DNA of 64,000 bases from Cladobotryum mycophilum. Its lineage: Eukaryota > Ascomycota > Sordariomycetes > Hypocreales > Hypocreaceae. Positions within the stretch are counted from its first letter, which is position 1; each line of letters begins with the position of its first letter. Where the stretch lies: contig JAVFKD010000004.1 in assembly GCA_036429605.1 (NCBI GenBank), positions 992,001 to 1,056,000 of the forward strand, written 5' to 3'. Position numbers and translations under genes: made by a program. Below, one piece after another: positions 46,224 to 57,247 of this stretch. The notes under the pieces were generated by a model. It was not told the DNA's origin. It made no database searches and saw only the letters and a list, made by a program, of their open reading frames with translations.

Positions 46224-48213
46224 CTATCTCGCCGGGCTGTCCGTGTACGGGTCAAATCCCATTCGCTTCTTTGCTTCCCTTCGTGTCTTCCACATTGCTT
46301 CGCCCGTCAGTCCTGTAGTCGATGTTTCCTCCAAGAAGAATGTAAGAATGTGGTCGGGTATAGACAAATGAGATGCTTGTTGAAACTCTTGCAGGCCGGC
46401 AAGGCGGATCAACATTTCGATGAGAGACAGTGACGTCCTGATGGCCCCAAATGGTGATCGCGAAACAAATTCCTGCGTCTCCACATTCGAACTGGCAGTT
46501 ACATCCTCCGCTTCACGAGCCTTTGCCTTTTTCAACTTCCCGTGACTTGCGCTTGGACGAAGTGAAATGTTCTTAATTTGAGATATCAATCCAGAATCAA
46601 GGGAACCTCGCCCCTTCGATGCTCTCTTTTGCGATGGCGACCCTTTCCCACTACCATCTTCTGAATCGTCAATCTCATCGTCCGTGTCTGAACTCTCACT
46701 CCCTGCAACATCCTCTTCGTATACCTCCAGAGCTATCCATTCAGGATCTAGGTGTTTTGGGAAGCCTGGAGCGGCGCTCCTGTCAACTCTAGATTTCTCA
46801 ATTCTTTTCGAGTGGTCTGGTGAAGTTTCTCCCATTAACTGTCGATCAATGTCGGCTTGGTCGCTAGAATCCGGTTCCGAGTCGCTCTTGTACTCAATGG
46901 CCCCAAGAGCTGCCTGAGAAATATCGTAATCTGCCCTTGGCGGAGGAGCATTGGTATCGCGCTTTAGAAGCAAGACCGGATTGTTAGCCCCGTCTGGTCC
47001 GTTGCCGATATTCAGTATCCTTCCCGCGTCGGTGTAGAACATCTTGGACAATTGGTGGATCGGAATGAACTCGCGAATATTGGCCTTTGATATACCATCA
47101 TATGGCCGAGCAGCGTCAGCCTCTTCGTGAGCTCTTCCATCATCCAAATCCTCGATAACCTCCAGGTGGTAAGCGTATTCTCCCGTCGGCCCATAGCCAG
47201 ATGCTTCACCATTCATTTGGTTTGAGGCTCCATGAATGGCTGGGTTGTACGTCGATCTGCAAAGACGCACCCGCGCCTTGTGTACAACCTCTTGCCAAAG
47301 GGGCTTCCTGTCATTCTCCCCCAAGCCATAAACACCTGTCTCCGGCCCCGTCATTTGAGGATGCGATAACTGCATATCGGAACTGGCCGAGGTCACAGCC
47401 TCGCCGTTTGAAGTGGACGCCATTGTAGCATGACCCAGGAAGAGCATATAAATTGACAGTGTGAATGATGGCCCAATCTGAACAGTCTTGGTCGGATCCT
47501 GCGCATATTGCGTATCTCCAATAATCAAAAGGGTACTGGCTTGAAGTAATCTAGAGGGCGAGATTCCTGGTGGGAGCGAGGTGGACAAGCTTTCACCAGA
47601 TGCCGATATCGCCAGTTGCAAAAGAGGTATTTCCCTATCTATTTCCTCGAGCAGTCGTTTGATGTCAGTAATCACCTTTTTCAGCGCTCCATGATCAGTG
47701 TCTCTCTTTCTCGATGTCTTGTTTGCTGCGTGATCCTGCTCTTCGGCGATGGCTACCGCTTCTATCTCATGCCCCAAGGAGACTATCCGCTCCTGGAGAG
47801 ATTTTGCCAGTGGAAGCGCAGATGCAAGAAACACATTCCCTCGTCCAGATCTATTTTGTCAGCACCTCTAGTACTCAGTCAAGCACCAAATGCCCACTCA
47901 GGAGACGTACTTGAATTCAACGAGGTCAATCGCCGGTGAGATGACCTATTGTCTGTCAACAGCCTGTTTGTAGAGACGCCAAGGTAACCAAAAATAGAAC
48001 TGAGCGAAAAGACTTGAATGCAGAGAGCAGTACCTTTATCTTGCCATCAAGCAGTGTTTGCAGAGATCGCAGCTCAGAGTAGAGGCCCTTGTCATCAACC
48101 GACTTTAGGAGGCGAGAACACTGGCCAATGGCGTAGGAAGAGGTCAGGGCAATTCCAGACCTAATGGCATATCTCATAGCCTGCACGCCAACGGCGGTAA
48201 GAAATTCATCCAT
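46224..48213 (-). CDS. YRB30: RanGTP-binding protein of the Yrb30 type
   Basis: Three exons: 48213-48034, 47945-47911 (35 nt) and 47850-46224, all GT-AG. The product is 613 aa. The N-terminus MDEFLTAVGVQAMRYAIRSG and the helical region up to about residue 180 match the fungal Ran-binding family that includes yeast Yrb30, which binds RanGTP and affects nuclear protein export; there is no classical RanBP1 domain. The centre holds conserved motifs (KPLWQEVVHKARVRL, EYAYHLEVIEDLDDG, ANIREFIPIHQLSKMFYTD). A long acidic/Ser-rich segment (about 400-480) and a helical end complete it. Function is assigned from family resemblance, not from experiment. The 3' end abuts the secreted-peptide gene. Confidence 0.85.
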
Positions 48214-49026
48214 AGCTGCGGTATATGATTAATACGGGGACCATGACAACGCAGGATGAGGCTGGAGAATTAAACATGTTGGAATACCAAAGCTGAGATG
48301 GCGGTCATGAAACAGGGACAGTGCTTGCATGAAAGATAATGTGCTGTGCCGGTACATGCATGAGCACATCTGCCTTGAACAACAGGCACCAGTCACAGTG
48401 CGAGAACAACTGAATGCCCCTCCAAATTCACGTATGGAGGGGCACACACACCTAAAATGTTGCGGTGCCCAATTGCGTCCCGAAAAGCTGATTGCAGATG
48501 AGCTTGATAAGGCAAATATGGAATAAATAAATGAACCTAGATTTATTAAACAGCTAAAATTTTATAGCATGGAAGATGCGGATCCATTTTTCAAGCCACC
48601 CAAGCTGTGCCGCCCCAATCCCTGGCCTGGCAATAAACGAAGCCTATAAATGTGAAATACTTTAGGCGACATCACTAAGGTAAATACAGTGCCAAGTACA
48701 TAACACACTGTAATAACCCCTCCACAAATCCGTCAACGTACTTGGCCGACGGCACAGTCATTGGTGGTGGGGCTCGAATTTTCACAACCTCCACTCCAGA
48801 AACAAGACGTCGACCGTCAATTTCAACACATACGTTCGGGTCCTGTAGACCGGATATCAGAGAGGTCGAGCTTTTCTCTCCCAGCGTTCGACCCCGCAGA
48901 CCGTGTTCCTCCATCTACCAGCCAAACCACGTTTCGGCTTCGATAGACGACGGCTAGACCCCCACGACACAGCTTGTCATACATACCCCACGGCCTTTTT
49001 TCCCGCGGCAAAGAAATATCATCAAC
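48214..49026. other. Divergent promoter region, Yrb30-like and eRF3
   Basis: No supported gene. No strong motif stands out. The region immediately before the eRF3 ATG is pyrimidine-rich. Confidence 0.6.
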
Positions 49027-51365
49027 ATGTCGAACCTCAACTCCTGGGAGGACGATCCTGCTGCTCAGGACGAGAACCTCGCTCGACAGGCACAGCAGCA
49101 GCTCAACGTCAACCCTCCCACCGGCCCCGCAGGCAGTTTCCGACCCGCCGCCGCATCTTTCCAGCCCACTGCCCAGACTTTCCAACCTGGCCAGGGCTTC
49201 GGTGGTGGTGGTGGTGGTGGTGGTGGCGGTGGCGGCTTCGCTCCTCAATACCAGCAACAGCAGTATTACCAACAGGGTTTCTATAACCAATACGGTGGTG
49301 GTGGTGGTGGTGGTGGTGGTGGTGGTGGTGGTCAGGGCTATGATCAGTATAACCAATATCAGGCTGGTTACGGAGGAGCTTACAACCAGGGCAGCTATGG
49401 TATGTCGACATATCAAGCCTACTACTAATTCTATAAACTGACCATGCTAGGCGGAGGCTACCCCCAGTACGGTCAGAATCAAGGCCAACAGAACCAGCGC
49501 CCCCAACCACCACAACAGTCACAGCAGCCCGCTGCTAGAGCACCACAAGGCAATGCTTCGCAAGCCGCTCCTGTAAAGTCTCTCCCAGTCGACGCTCCTG
49601 CCGCAGCATCCAGCGCTCCCAAGCCTGTGGTTAGCAACGAGGGTGGCGCAAAGGTTCTCAGCATCGGAGGCGACGCAGCAAAGCCCAAGGCGGCTAAGGT
49701 CCTGTCCATTGGCTCCAGCGCGCCAGCTTCAACGAAAGCCAAGGAGGAGCCTAGCAACGAGCCCGAGGCGGGCAAGAAGGCATCTGCCGCCAAGGCCATT
49801 GAGAAAACGGGAGAAAAGGCAGGCAAGGCCGCAAGTGGCAAGTCTTCTGGGAGAACATCACCCACCCCATCTTCCGGTCGATCTAGCCCGTCCGCTGCTA
49901 CAACAGAGAAGGAAAAGGAGAAGAAGCCTCAGCGCGAGATCGATGCAGTTCTCAAGGAACAAGCTGCCGACGTCGACGATGATACTCTCAAGGAAATTTA
50001 CGGCAAGGAGCATGTCAACATCATTTTCATTGGTCACGTCGATGCTGGCAAGTCCACTCTGGGTGGTTCTATTCTATGGACCACCGGAATGGTTGACGAG
50101 CGTACTATGGAAAAGTACAAGAAGGAGGCAAAGGACCTTGGACGTGAATCATGGTACCTTTCCTGGGTCATGGATTTGACCAAGGAAGAACGAACCAAGG
50201 GTAAGACCGTCGAAGTCGGCAGAGGTTTCTTTGAGACGGAAAAGCGACGATACAGTATTCTGGATGCCCCCGGTCACAAGACATACGTCCCGAGCATGAT
50301 TGGAGGAGCATCTCAGGCCGATGTTGGTATTTTGGTCATCTCAGCCCGTAAGGGTGAGTACGAGACTGGTTTCGAGCGAGGTGGACAAACCAGAGAGCAC
50401 GCTATGCTCGCCAAGACGCAGGGTGTCAACAAGTTGATTGTTGCCATCAACAAGATGGATGACCCCACCGTGGGGTGGTCCGAGGAACGATACAAGGAGT
50501 GCACAACCAAGCTGGCGCAGTTTTTGAAGGGAACTGGTTACAATTTGAAGACGGATGTCTACTTCATTCCCGTGGCGGCGCAAATGTCAATGAACATCAA
50601 GGACCGTATCCCTGCTGGAGTCGCGCCTTGGTGGAGTGGACCGTCACTGCTGGAGTATCTCGACAGCATGCAGGCTCTCGAGCGTAAGCTCAATGCACCC
50701 TTCATGATGCCCGTCAACGCCAAGTACCGAGACCTAGGAACGATGGTTGATGGAAAGATTGAGGCTGGTGTGGTCAAGAAGGGCATGGGCCTGGTGATGA
50801 TGCCCAGGAAACAGACCGTGGAGACGGCTGCCATTTACGGAGAACAAGAAGAAGAGCAGCAGATCCTGCAGTGTGGTGACCAAGTGCGGTTACGATTGAA
50901 GGGTATCGAAGAAGAAGACATTCTTCCCGGCTTCGTGCTCTGCTCACCAAAGCGACTGGTACACTGCGTAGCAGAGTTTGAGGCACAGATTCGAGTCCTG
51001 GACCTGAAGTCAATTCTCACATCCGGCTTCAACTGCGTGCTGCACGTACATTCGGCTATTGAAGAAGTTACTTTTGCCGCCCTGCTACACAAGCTCCAGA
51101 AGGGAACCAACCGCAAGAGCAAGGTGCCACCAACACACGCCAAGAAGGGAGACAGCATTATCGCACGTCTGCAAGTGAGTGGAGGAGCAGGTATGGTGTG
51201 CGTGGAAAAGTTTGAAGATTACCCACAGATGGGTCGCTTCACTCTCCGAGATCAGGTACGAAAAAATCAACCAACACGGATACCCCATATGATAGCCGCT
51301 AACAAGATATTCAGGGACAAACCATTGCCATTGGCAAGATCACAAGGCTCATTACGGATGAGTAA
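49027..51365 (+). CDS. SUP35: Translation release factor eRF3 (Sup35)
   Basis: Three exons: 49027-49399, 49451-51255 and 51315-51365, both introns GT-AG. The product is 742 aa. The N domain is prion-like: a run of Gln/Asn/Tyr/Gly residues (about 55-160) with two pure glycine runs at about 59-70 and 90-102, followed by a Lys/Glu/Ala/Ser-rich M domain. The GTPase core begins about residue 310: G1 motif GHVDAGKST at 319-327, the DAPGH G3 motif and NKMD G4 motif, then two beta-barrel domains. The last exon ends in ITRLITDE. The protein delivers eRF1 to the ribosome and hydrolyses GTP in translation termination. In yeast the N domain can form a prion; whether this one does is unknown. The 13-GGT run makes length variation likely. 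Confidence 0.96.
49294..49332 (+). repeat. (GGT)13 repeat inside eRF3
   Basis: Thirteen perfect GGT codons encode residues 90-102, a pure glycine run. A second, slightly interrupted GGT/GGC run of about 33 bases encodes glycines 59-70 (from 49201). Confidence 0.95.
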
Positions 51366-54300
51366 ATGTATTGATGGGATGCTGATAATGACGGTACTGG
51401 GTAGCCATGTCTGGGGGCAACAAAGGAAGAGGAGGTATTAAGATGATGGGCGTCGAGGATGATGTTGCCCAGGCAAACTTACATTGCCAAAGGCATGGCG
51501 ACTCGGCGAAGAGCCAAAGTGTGTGAGCGGCGAGAGTAAGGCCGCACGATGCAAGGCCCATAGCCAGCGCTTCCGATGCTCCACGATGCCATGATGTTTA
51601 CCATAGATGATGAGACAAAAAGTTGTTCCTCGGTTTGAATAGTCACGATATGCACGACTAGTTGAACCAAGACCTTGCCATGGCATACTTGCTTGAAACG
51701 GAAAAATAAAAAGACTCATAGAATAGAATGGATATGATGGGGTGTGATGGAATGAAAAAGATAGGGATTCATTGATGACGCCGTTTTGACCCGTTTGATG
51801 CAGATCATTTCAAGTCAAGCAAAATAGGAAGTTGAGTCTCATATTGGTTGATTGGATAGGAATGTATAAGTGGGAAATGATGCATTTTTCATTGATACGT
51901 TTTCTCCCGAAGAGGGTGATTCTGGCCAAGACATGCGGGAGAGCAATTAAGTGAATTTCGCAAATGGCAGCGTTTCAAGCGATAAGACGACTCTGCGCTG
52001 AAACGCAGCCCGTGATGTCGATTAGGGAGGGGAGAGGGGGGCAGGCGGGCGTCAAACGAGGAAGGGGGGGGGGGTGTAGACAAAACAAAGTAGGGCTATG
52101 GAGGAGAAGGTTGGGTTTTTTTGCCCTATATGGAGTAAACACCTGGGCCTTTGGGTTGCGTTGCCTAGGGGGCGGCGGGCGGCGGATCGAGGTAGCATCC
52201 ATCACATGCGAGAGGGGGGAAAACTCCGGGGCAAGTCGGGGCGGGTTGGTTTTTCTGGTGTGGTGTTCGATGGCGCATGAGATGTGACGGGTTGGGAAAC
52301 TGTGCGACATTGGGGGTGGGTCGATAGTATGGAAGGGCTGAGTGTTTGTGTTTTGTTTAAGAGAAGGACGAAAATGAATCGGGAAGCGGGAGGGGGGGTG
52401 TATGTGTGCAAGAAGGGCTGAATTTGTTAGTTGAGTGTGATGGTGGTGATTGATGAAGTAAAAGGTACTGCAGAGTGTGAGTCTGAGTCTGAGCCCGAGG
52501 GCTGCCGAGGCCGCCCGCCGAGACGGAGCGGCGTGAAGTGGGGAGAAGTCCGGGGCAGAGACATTGGGGGAGGCCGGAAGGCGTTTTCAAACTTGTAGCT
52601 ACCTTACCTATGTACCTTGCTCTTTTGCACCAACGGGGAATTTTGGCATACTTTGGTTTGTTATTTTATTTGTTTTATTATTATTTTACTGTTGAAAAAT
52701 AAAGGAAGAGGTTTGTAGAACTAGATGCAAGATTTACTGCAATATGATGCCATGACATGACGGGGCTTGTGCGATCCATTGTTGATGTAATAGATGCAAT
52801 TGGATGTGCAAGTATCCATAGAATCCATGTTTTTTCTCAAGGTATCATCAGTGATACCGCACACCCCAGTTTCCCGTTCGGGACTGCAGTGCAGAAAACA
52901 GTTGTCTTGTTTTTTTTGTTTTTGTTTGAAGGAACCCGCCCCCCTTCATGTACGTCACATTATGGGCCGCTATTCCGATCGTCTTGTCCTTTTTTTCCCT
53001 CGTCAGGGAAAAGAAAGACACAAAATACACACACACAAAGTGACATGGGGCTGTCGTCTTGTTTCGCGTGTCATGCTCCCTGCATCGACGAGGAAAAGCG
53101 GGTTCCGATGACGAACCCAACCAACAGGTATGGTATGGGAATTTTGATTTCTTCCCCCTGGGGTTGCAGGGCCATCTTTTTTTTTATGGTCTCGAGGTGG
53201 TATTGCATGAAAGGGGAATTGATGGATGTGACCTCTTGGTTTTTCCGATGAATTATGCCATCGGAGAGAATGTGACAGCGCTTGTGATGGCAGAACCCTA
53301 CAAAGTACGCTTTAAGTAGTAAAGCAGGATGATTTGTTGGAGGGACGGGTAACCCCAAAAATGTCCTTCTCCGTCGGTATCTAGGAAAGAAAGAAAAAAA
53401 GTGAAAAAGAGAATCTAGGGCTTGAGCGAAGGGGAAAAAAGGGGTGGCGATAGTAAGCACCAGCCTCACATGAAATGAATAAAATTAGAAAAATAAATAA
53501 ATAATAATGAAAATAAAATTGAAAATGAAAGATACAAATGTACAATCACAAGGTACTTTGACCTTGCGTGCGTGTCTGTGTTTACGTTGAACTTTTGTTC
53601 AGAAACGCTTCATCACATCAAACCCAAAACGCGGAGAAAGTCGGAACTGAAGGAAAAGCAGGCACGCACAAGGGAACCGGCTTGTTCTTTTAGGCCCAAT
53701 CAAGGGGAATGGATATCCCAGAAGTAGGGGGAAACGGGTTGCAGGCAGGCAGGCAGGCAGGGCACAGGGCACAGGGCCCCAAGGGCAAAGTGCGTTTTCC
53801 TTGTGTTTCTTGTTTGTGTGATTGTGTGATGCGTGAAGTGAGTGTGTGTGTGCCGTTGGGCCGAGACTTTTTTATGGAGACTCCGGCAACTTTTTTACTT
53901 GCCTACTGTACAGTACCTGTACTCACACGTACGCAAAGCAAAAGATACGACAGTAACTTACATATTCTCGGAAACGGTTCCTGTTTTTTTCTTGACAAGG
54001 GGGGTGAAAGGGGAAAAGAAATGGAACTCTCCACCCCCGTCGTCATCTTTGGTCTGGGACGAAAAACAAAAAGGGATCCATGGATTATTGGATCTGACAT
54101 TGGGAGGATTGTACGGAGTACATGTAGGTAATTCCTTGACTTCGGGTTCTGTAGGCACAAGAGTCCATACAAATGTACCTGGACGGAATTTTGGACACCG
54201 CCTTTGATCAAGGCAAGCCAAAAGAGCTGTCAAGGGGGCGTGTATTGAATTAGGTAATTAAGCAGCAGACTTCTTTTTTTATTTTCCAGGGAGGGGAGGG

Positions 54301-55615
54301 ACAAGAGGGAAAGAAGGAAAAGGAACCAGAGCAACGGGTATACATGCGGTACCCCCCAGGCCAGGCCAGGCCAGCGCTGTAAGTTGACACACCGATAGAA
54401 AAGAGGTTTTGAAGGTACATACGGACACGAATATCCTGGCATTCTCCTTAGTTAATCATTATGTACATGGCAACGGAAAGACCCCCTGTTTGATGGAAAT
54501 CCATTGGACTAGGGATCCATGTGGGATGATGTGGTTCTTCTTGTCCTCGTGGGAAGAAGAAAAAATGGCCCATGATTTAGCTACTATAGGTATTTTATTT
54601 ATTTATTTGTCTTGGCTTATGTTGGTGGTGTTGGTGGTGGTGTTGGTGGTGGCTCGTCCGTCCTTGTGCATCTCCGACCGCCCCCAGAAAATCTCAGTTT
54701 TGGACCTTTCGCGGGGTACGCTAACTAAAATATCCATCCATCATCAAAGCAACTTGGCGCTGGGCTTGCCGTCAGGTGCCTGAACCTGACCCGACCCGAC
54801 CTGGTCTGGCCTCCCTCCCCCTTCTGCAAGTAGGCCACGCATACACACACACACACACACCCGTAAACAAAGGCAATAAACCGGGCTCGCCCCCAAGAAG
54901 GGACTGGGTCTTTTACTATGGGGAACGGGAAAAGAGGGCCACAAGGCAAGGGTTATGATGGATTGGATGGATGATTCTTGGTTGGGGGAGAATGCTGTAA
55001 GATGGTTGGTTGGATGGCCTATTACGAAAAGAGCAGTCAGCGATGAACAACGAGCATGAACCTTGGTTTGCCCTTGTTTACCATCGGGCAAAGAAGGAAG
55101 CAAAAAGATGCACGTACACACGCGAAATAGCAACAAAATTAAAATGTACTCCGTATTGATTTCGTTTATAACGGGTTAAAACTTGTTGTGTGCGGTTGGG
55201 CTGTGCAATCCCAAAAAAGTCCAGACTCTCTCACTCTCACTTCCCTGTGGAGGACTTACATACAACCTTGGAAGTTTAGTACCTGTTCCTTTTCTTTTCT
55301 TTTCATTCCTCGTAACCGTAATTTTAAAACCCAACACCTCGTGACTGTACAGAAAATTCTTTACCGCTAAGCCAAGGTACCTGAGTACGTAAGGGCCATG
55401 AATGGACATGGTTTGAGGAAAAAAGGGAATCTGCCGTAAGAAGAAGAAAAGCCAATACTAGTACATAATACTTGTCGATGGGAGGGGGAGGGGGACTAAT
55501 AACGACTAATAACGTTAAAAATAAAACTTGAACAAAACGGCAAATGAAAATGGATGGATGGATGGTCTCCCTTCCCTTCCCTTCCCTTCCCTTTCCCCCT
55601 TGCAAGGCTGGGCTG

Positions 55616-55620
<5 letters not shown>

Positions 55621-55646
<26 letters not shown>
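55621..55646. repeat. (GTCTG)n tandem repeat
   Basis: Five copies of a 5-bp unit preceded by GGGCT units; non-coding. Confidence 0.85.
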
Positions 55647-55647
<1 letters not shown>

Positions 55648-56400
55648 AACAAGAAATAATACGGGCTGGACCTTGGTAAGAGGTCATGCTGAGGCATTGA
55701 AGGTACTTACAAGACCATAATTCAATCCTTCGTACGTAATCGCCCCCTCCCCTCCCTTTTAGCCGCAGGCGCGCCGCTAGACGCTTTTGCCACACACAAG
55801 GCCAGGACCTCGGAACTGATCGCGAGTACCGACTGCATGCAGTCAAAGTTCCTTTTTCGTTGCCGGTTTGCTCCATGTGGCCGGTTCCAATGAAGAAGGG
55901 GGGGACGGTACGGGGTACCCTACACACACAGCTTTGTTTGCCTGCTACTACTACTGCTGCTGCTGCTCACCTCACTCACTCACTCACTCACTGTCTCTCT
56001 CCAACAAATCCAATTTGCCTTCCAAGTTTGTTGGAGACGGAACGTTCTTTTTTGCTTGAACGTTAAGTTGCCTCCGGTGATCCGATCGACAAGACAGTAA
56101 AAGAAATGTAATTGGTTTAGGAAACAGCGTGGAATAAAGGTTAAATAGCAGCCTTTTGGCCTTTGATCAACTTTTTGAATTTGAACTCTTTATTCACATT
56201 GAAGTTCATTGAGTCTATTTCAGAAATAAAAAAAACATTTAAAAGCTTTACACCAATTACAACACCACCATCACCACTCCATCACAAGAGGCTGTTATCA
56301 ACCTGCAGCTAGCTACTATACCCTTGGCAACACACACAATTTCCAAAACAAAACCACAAATTTCCACATTTTTCTTGCGTGTAAGTCACCTTTTTTTGTT

Positions 56401-56405
<5 letters not shown>

Positions 56406-56447
<42 letters not shown>
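56406..56447. repeat. (TC)21 microsatellite
   Basis: A 42-base dinucleotide run, the longest perfect one in the window, 0.8 kb before the PEP carboxykinase start and possibly in its leader or promoter. Confidence 0.95.
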
Positions 56448-56448
<1 letters not shown>

Positions 56449-57247
56449 AAATCCACATTAATCATACGTAACCCTTTTTTTAAACGATACGCCCCCTTGC
56501 TGTTCCCTTTTTTCCCCTTCAGCCCAGCACAGCCAAGCAGAGAAGCAGGCAGAGAAGAAAGCAAATTGTTACTATCGGCATTGCAAAGAAAGAAAGAAAG
56601 GCGCCTCATTCTCCAACTCTTTGCTTTCTTTCCCTTTTGACATTTGATTCACACCCCCCTTCTCCTCTCTCCTCTCTCTCTCCCCATCATTCTCCATCCC
56701 ATCTCCACAGTTTCCTTTTTTGGGGTCATTCATTATTACCTGTATCTTCTTCCATTCCGATATAAATTCGTGACCCGGCGCTGCGAAACCCTTTTTTTTT
56801 TTTGCTCCGCCCGCCACGGGGGATCCACCAACAAAACACAGACACCCCTCCTCCACCCCCCCTTGGCCCTTGTCTAGGCCTGAGTCTGGCTGCTAATCAT
56901 TCTCCTTGGGGTTTCATAGTAGACGTCCTTTTTTTGTGGAGAGGAAGAGAAACGAAATAGATACTTGCATCGACTCGGAAGCGCTGTACCTGGGCAACCC
57001 ACTTGGAACGATACCTTTGGAAGTCCATTCCCGCATCCACATCCGCCTTCACAAGCCTCTACACGCCCTCACCAACACACACACACACATCACACGCACA
57101 CGCACACGCCCTTTACAACCCCTGTCCCAGTCCCTCTCATCCCTGGACAAGGAACCATCATTCTCGGTTGGCAGCTGAATCGTGACTTGAGGTGACGATA
57201 TCTTCCGGTCCAACGGTCAAAACTCTGAAAAATACATAAAAGGAACC

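Larger units (their letters stand above)
51366..57247. other. Gene desert of 5.9 kb upstream of PEP carboxykinase
   Basis: No coding gene, tRNA or element could be supported. It contains GTACGGAGTAC at 54111-54121, GTACTCCGTA at 55146-55155, a (CA)n run at 54843-54860, a GTCTG repeat at 55621-55646, a CTCA repeat near 55972-55991, a 42-base CT run at 56406-56447 and CA/CACG-rich DNA at 57075-57110. The last part is probably the PEP carboxykinase promoter and a long 5' leader. Confidence 0.55.
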
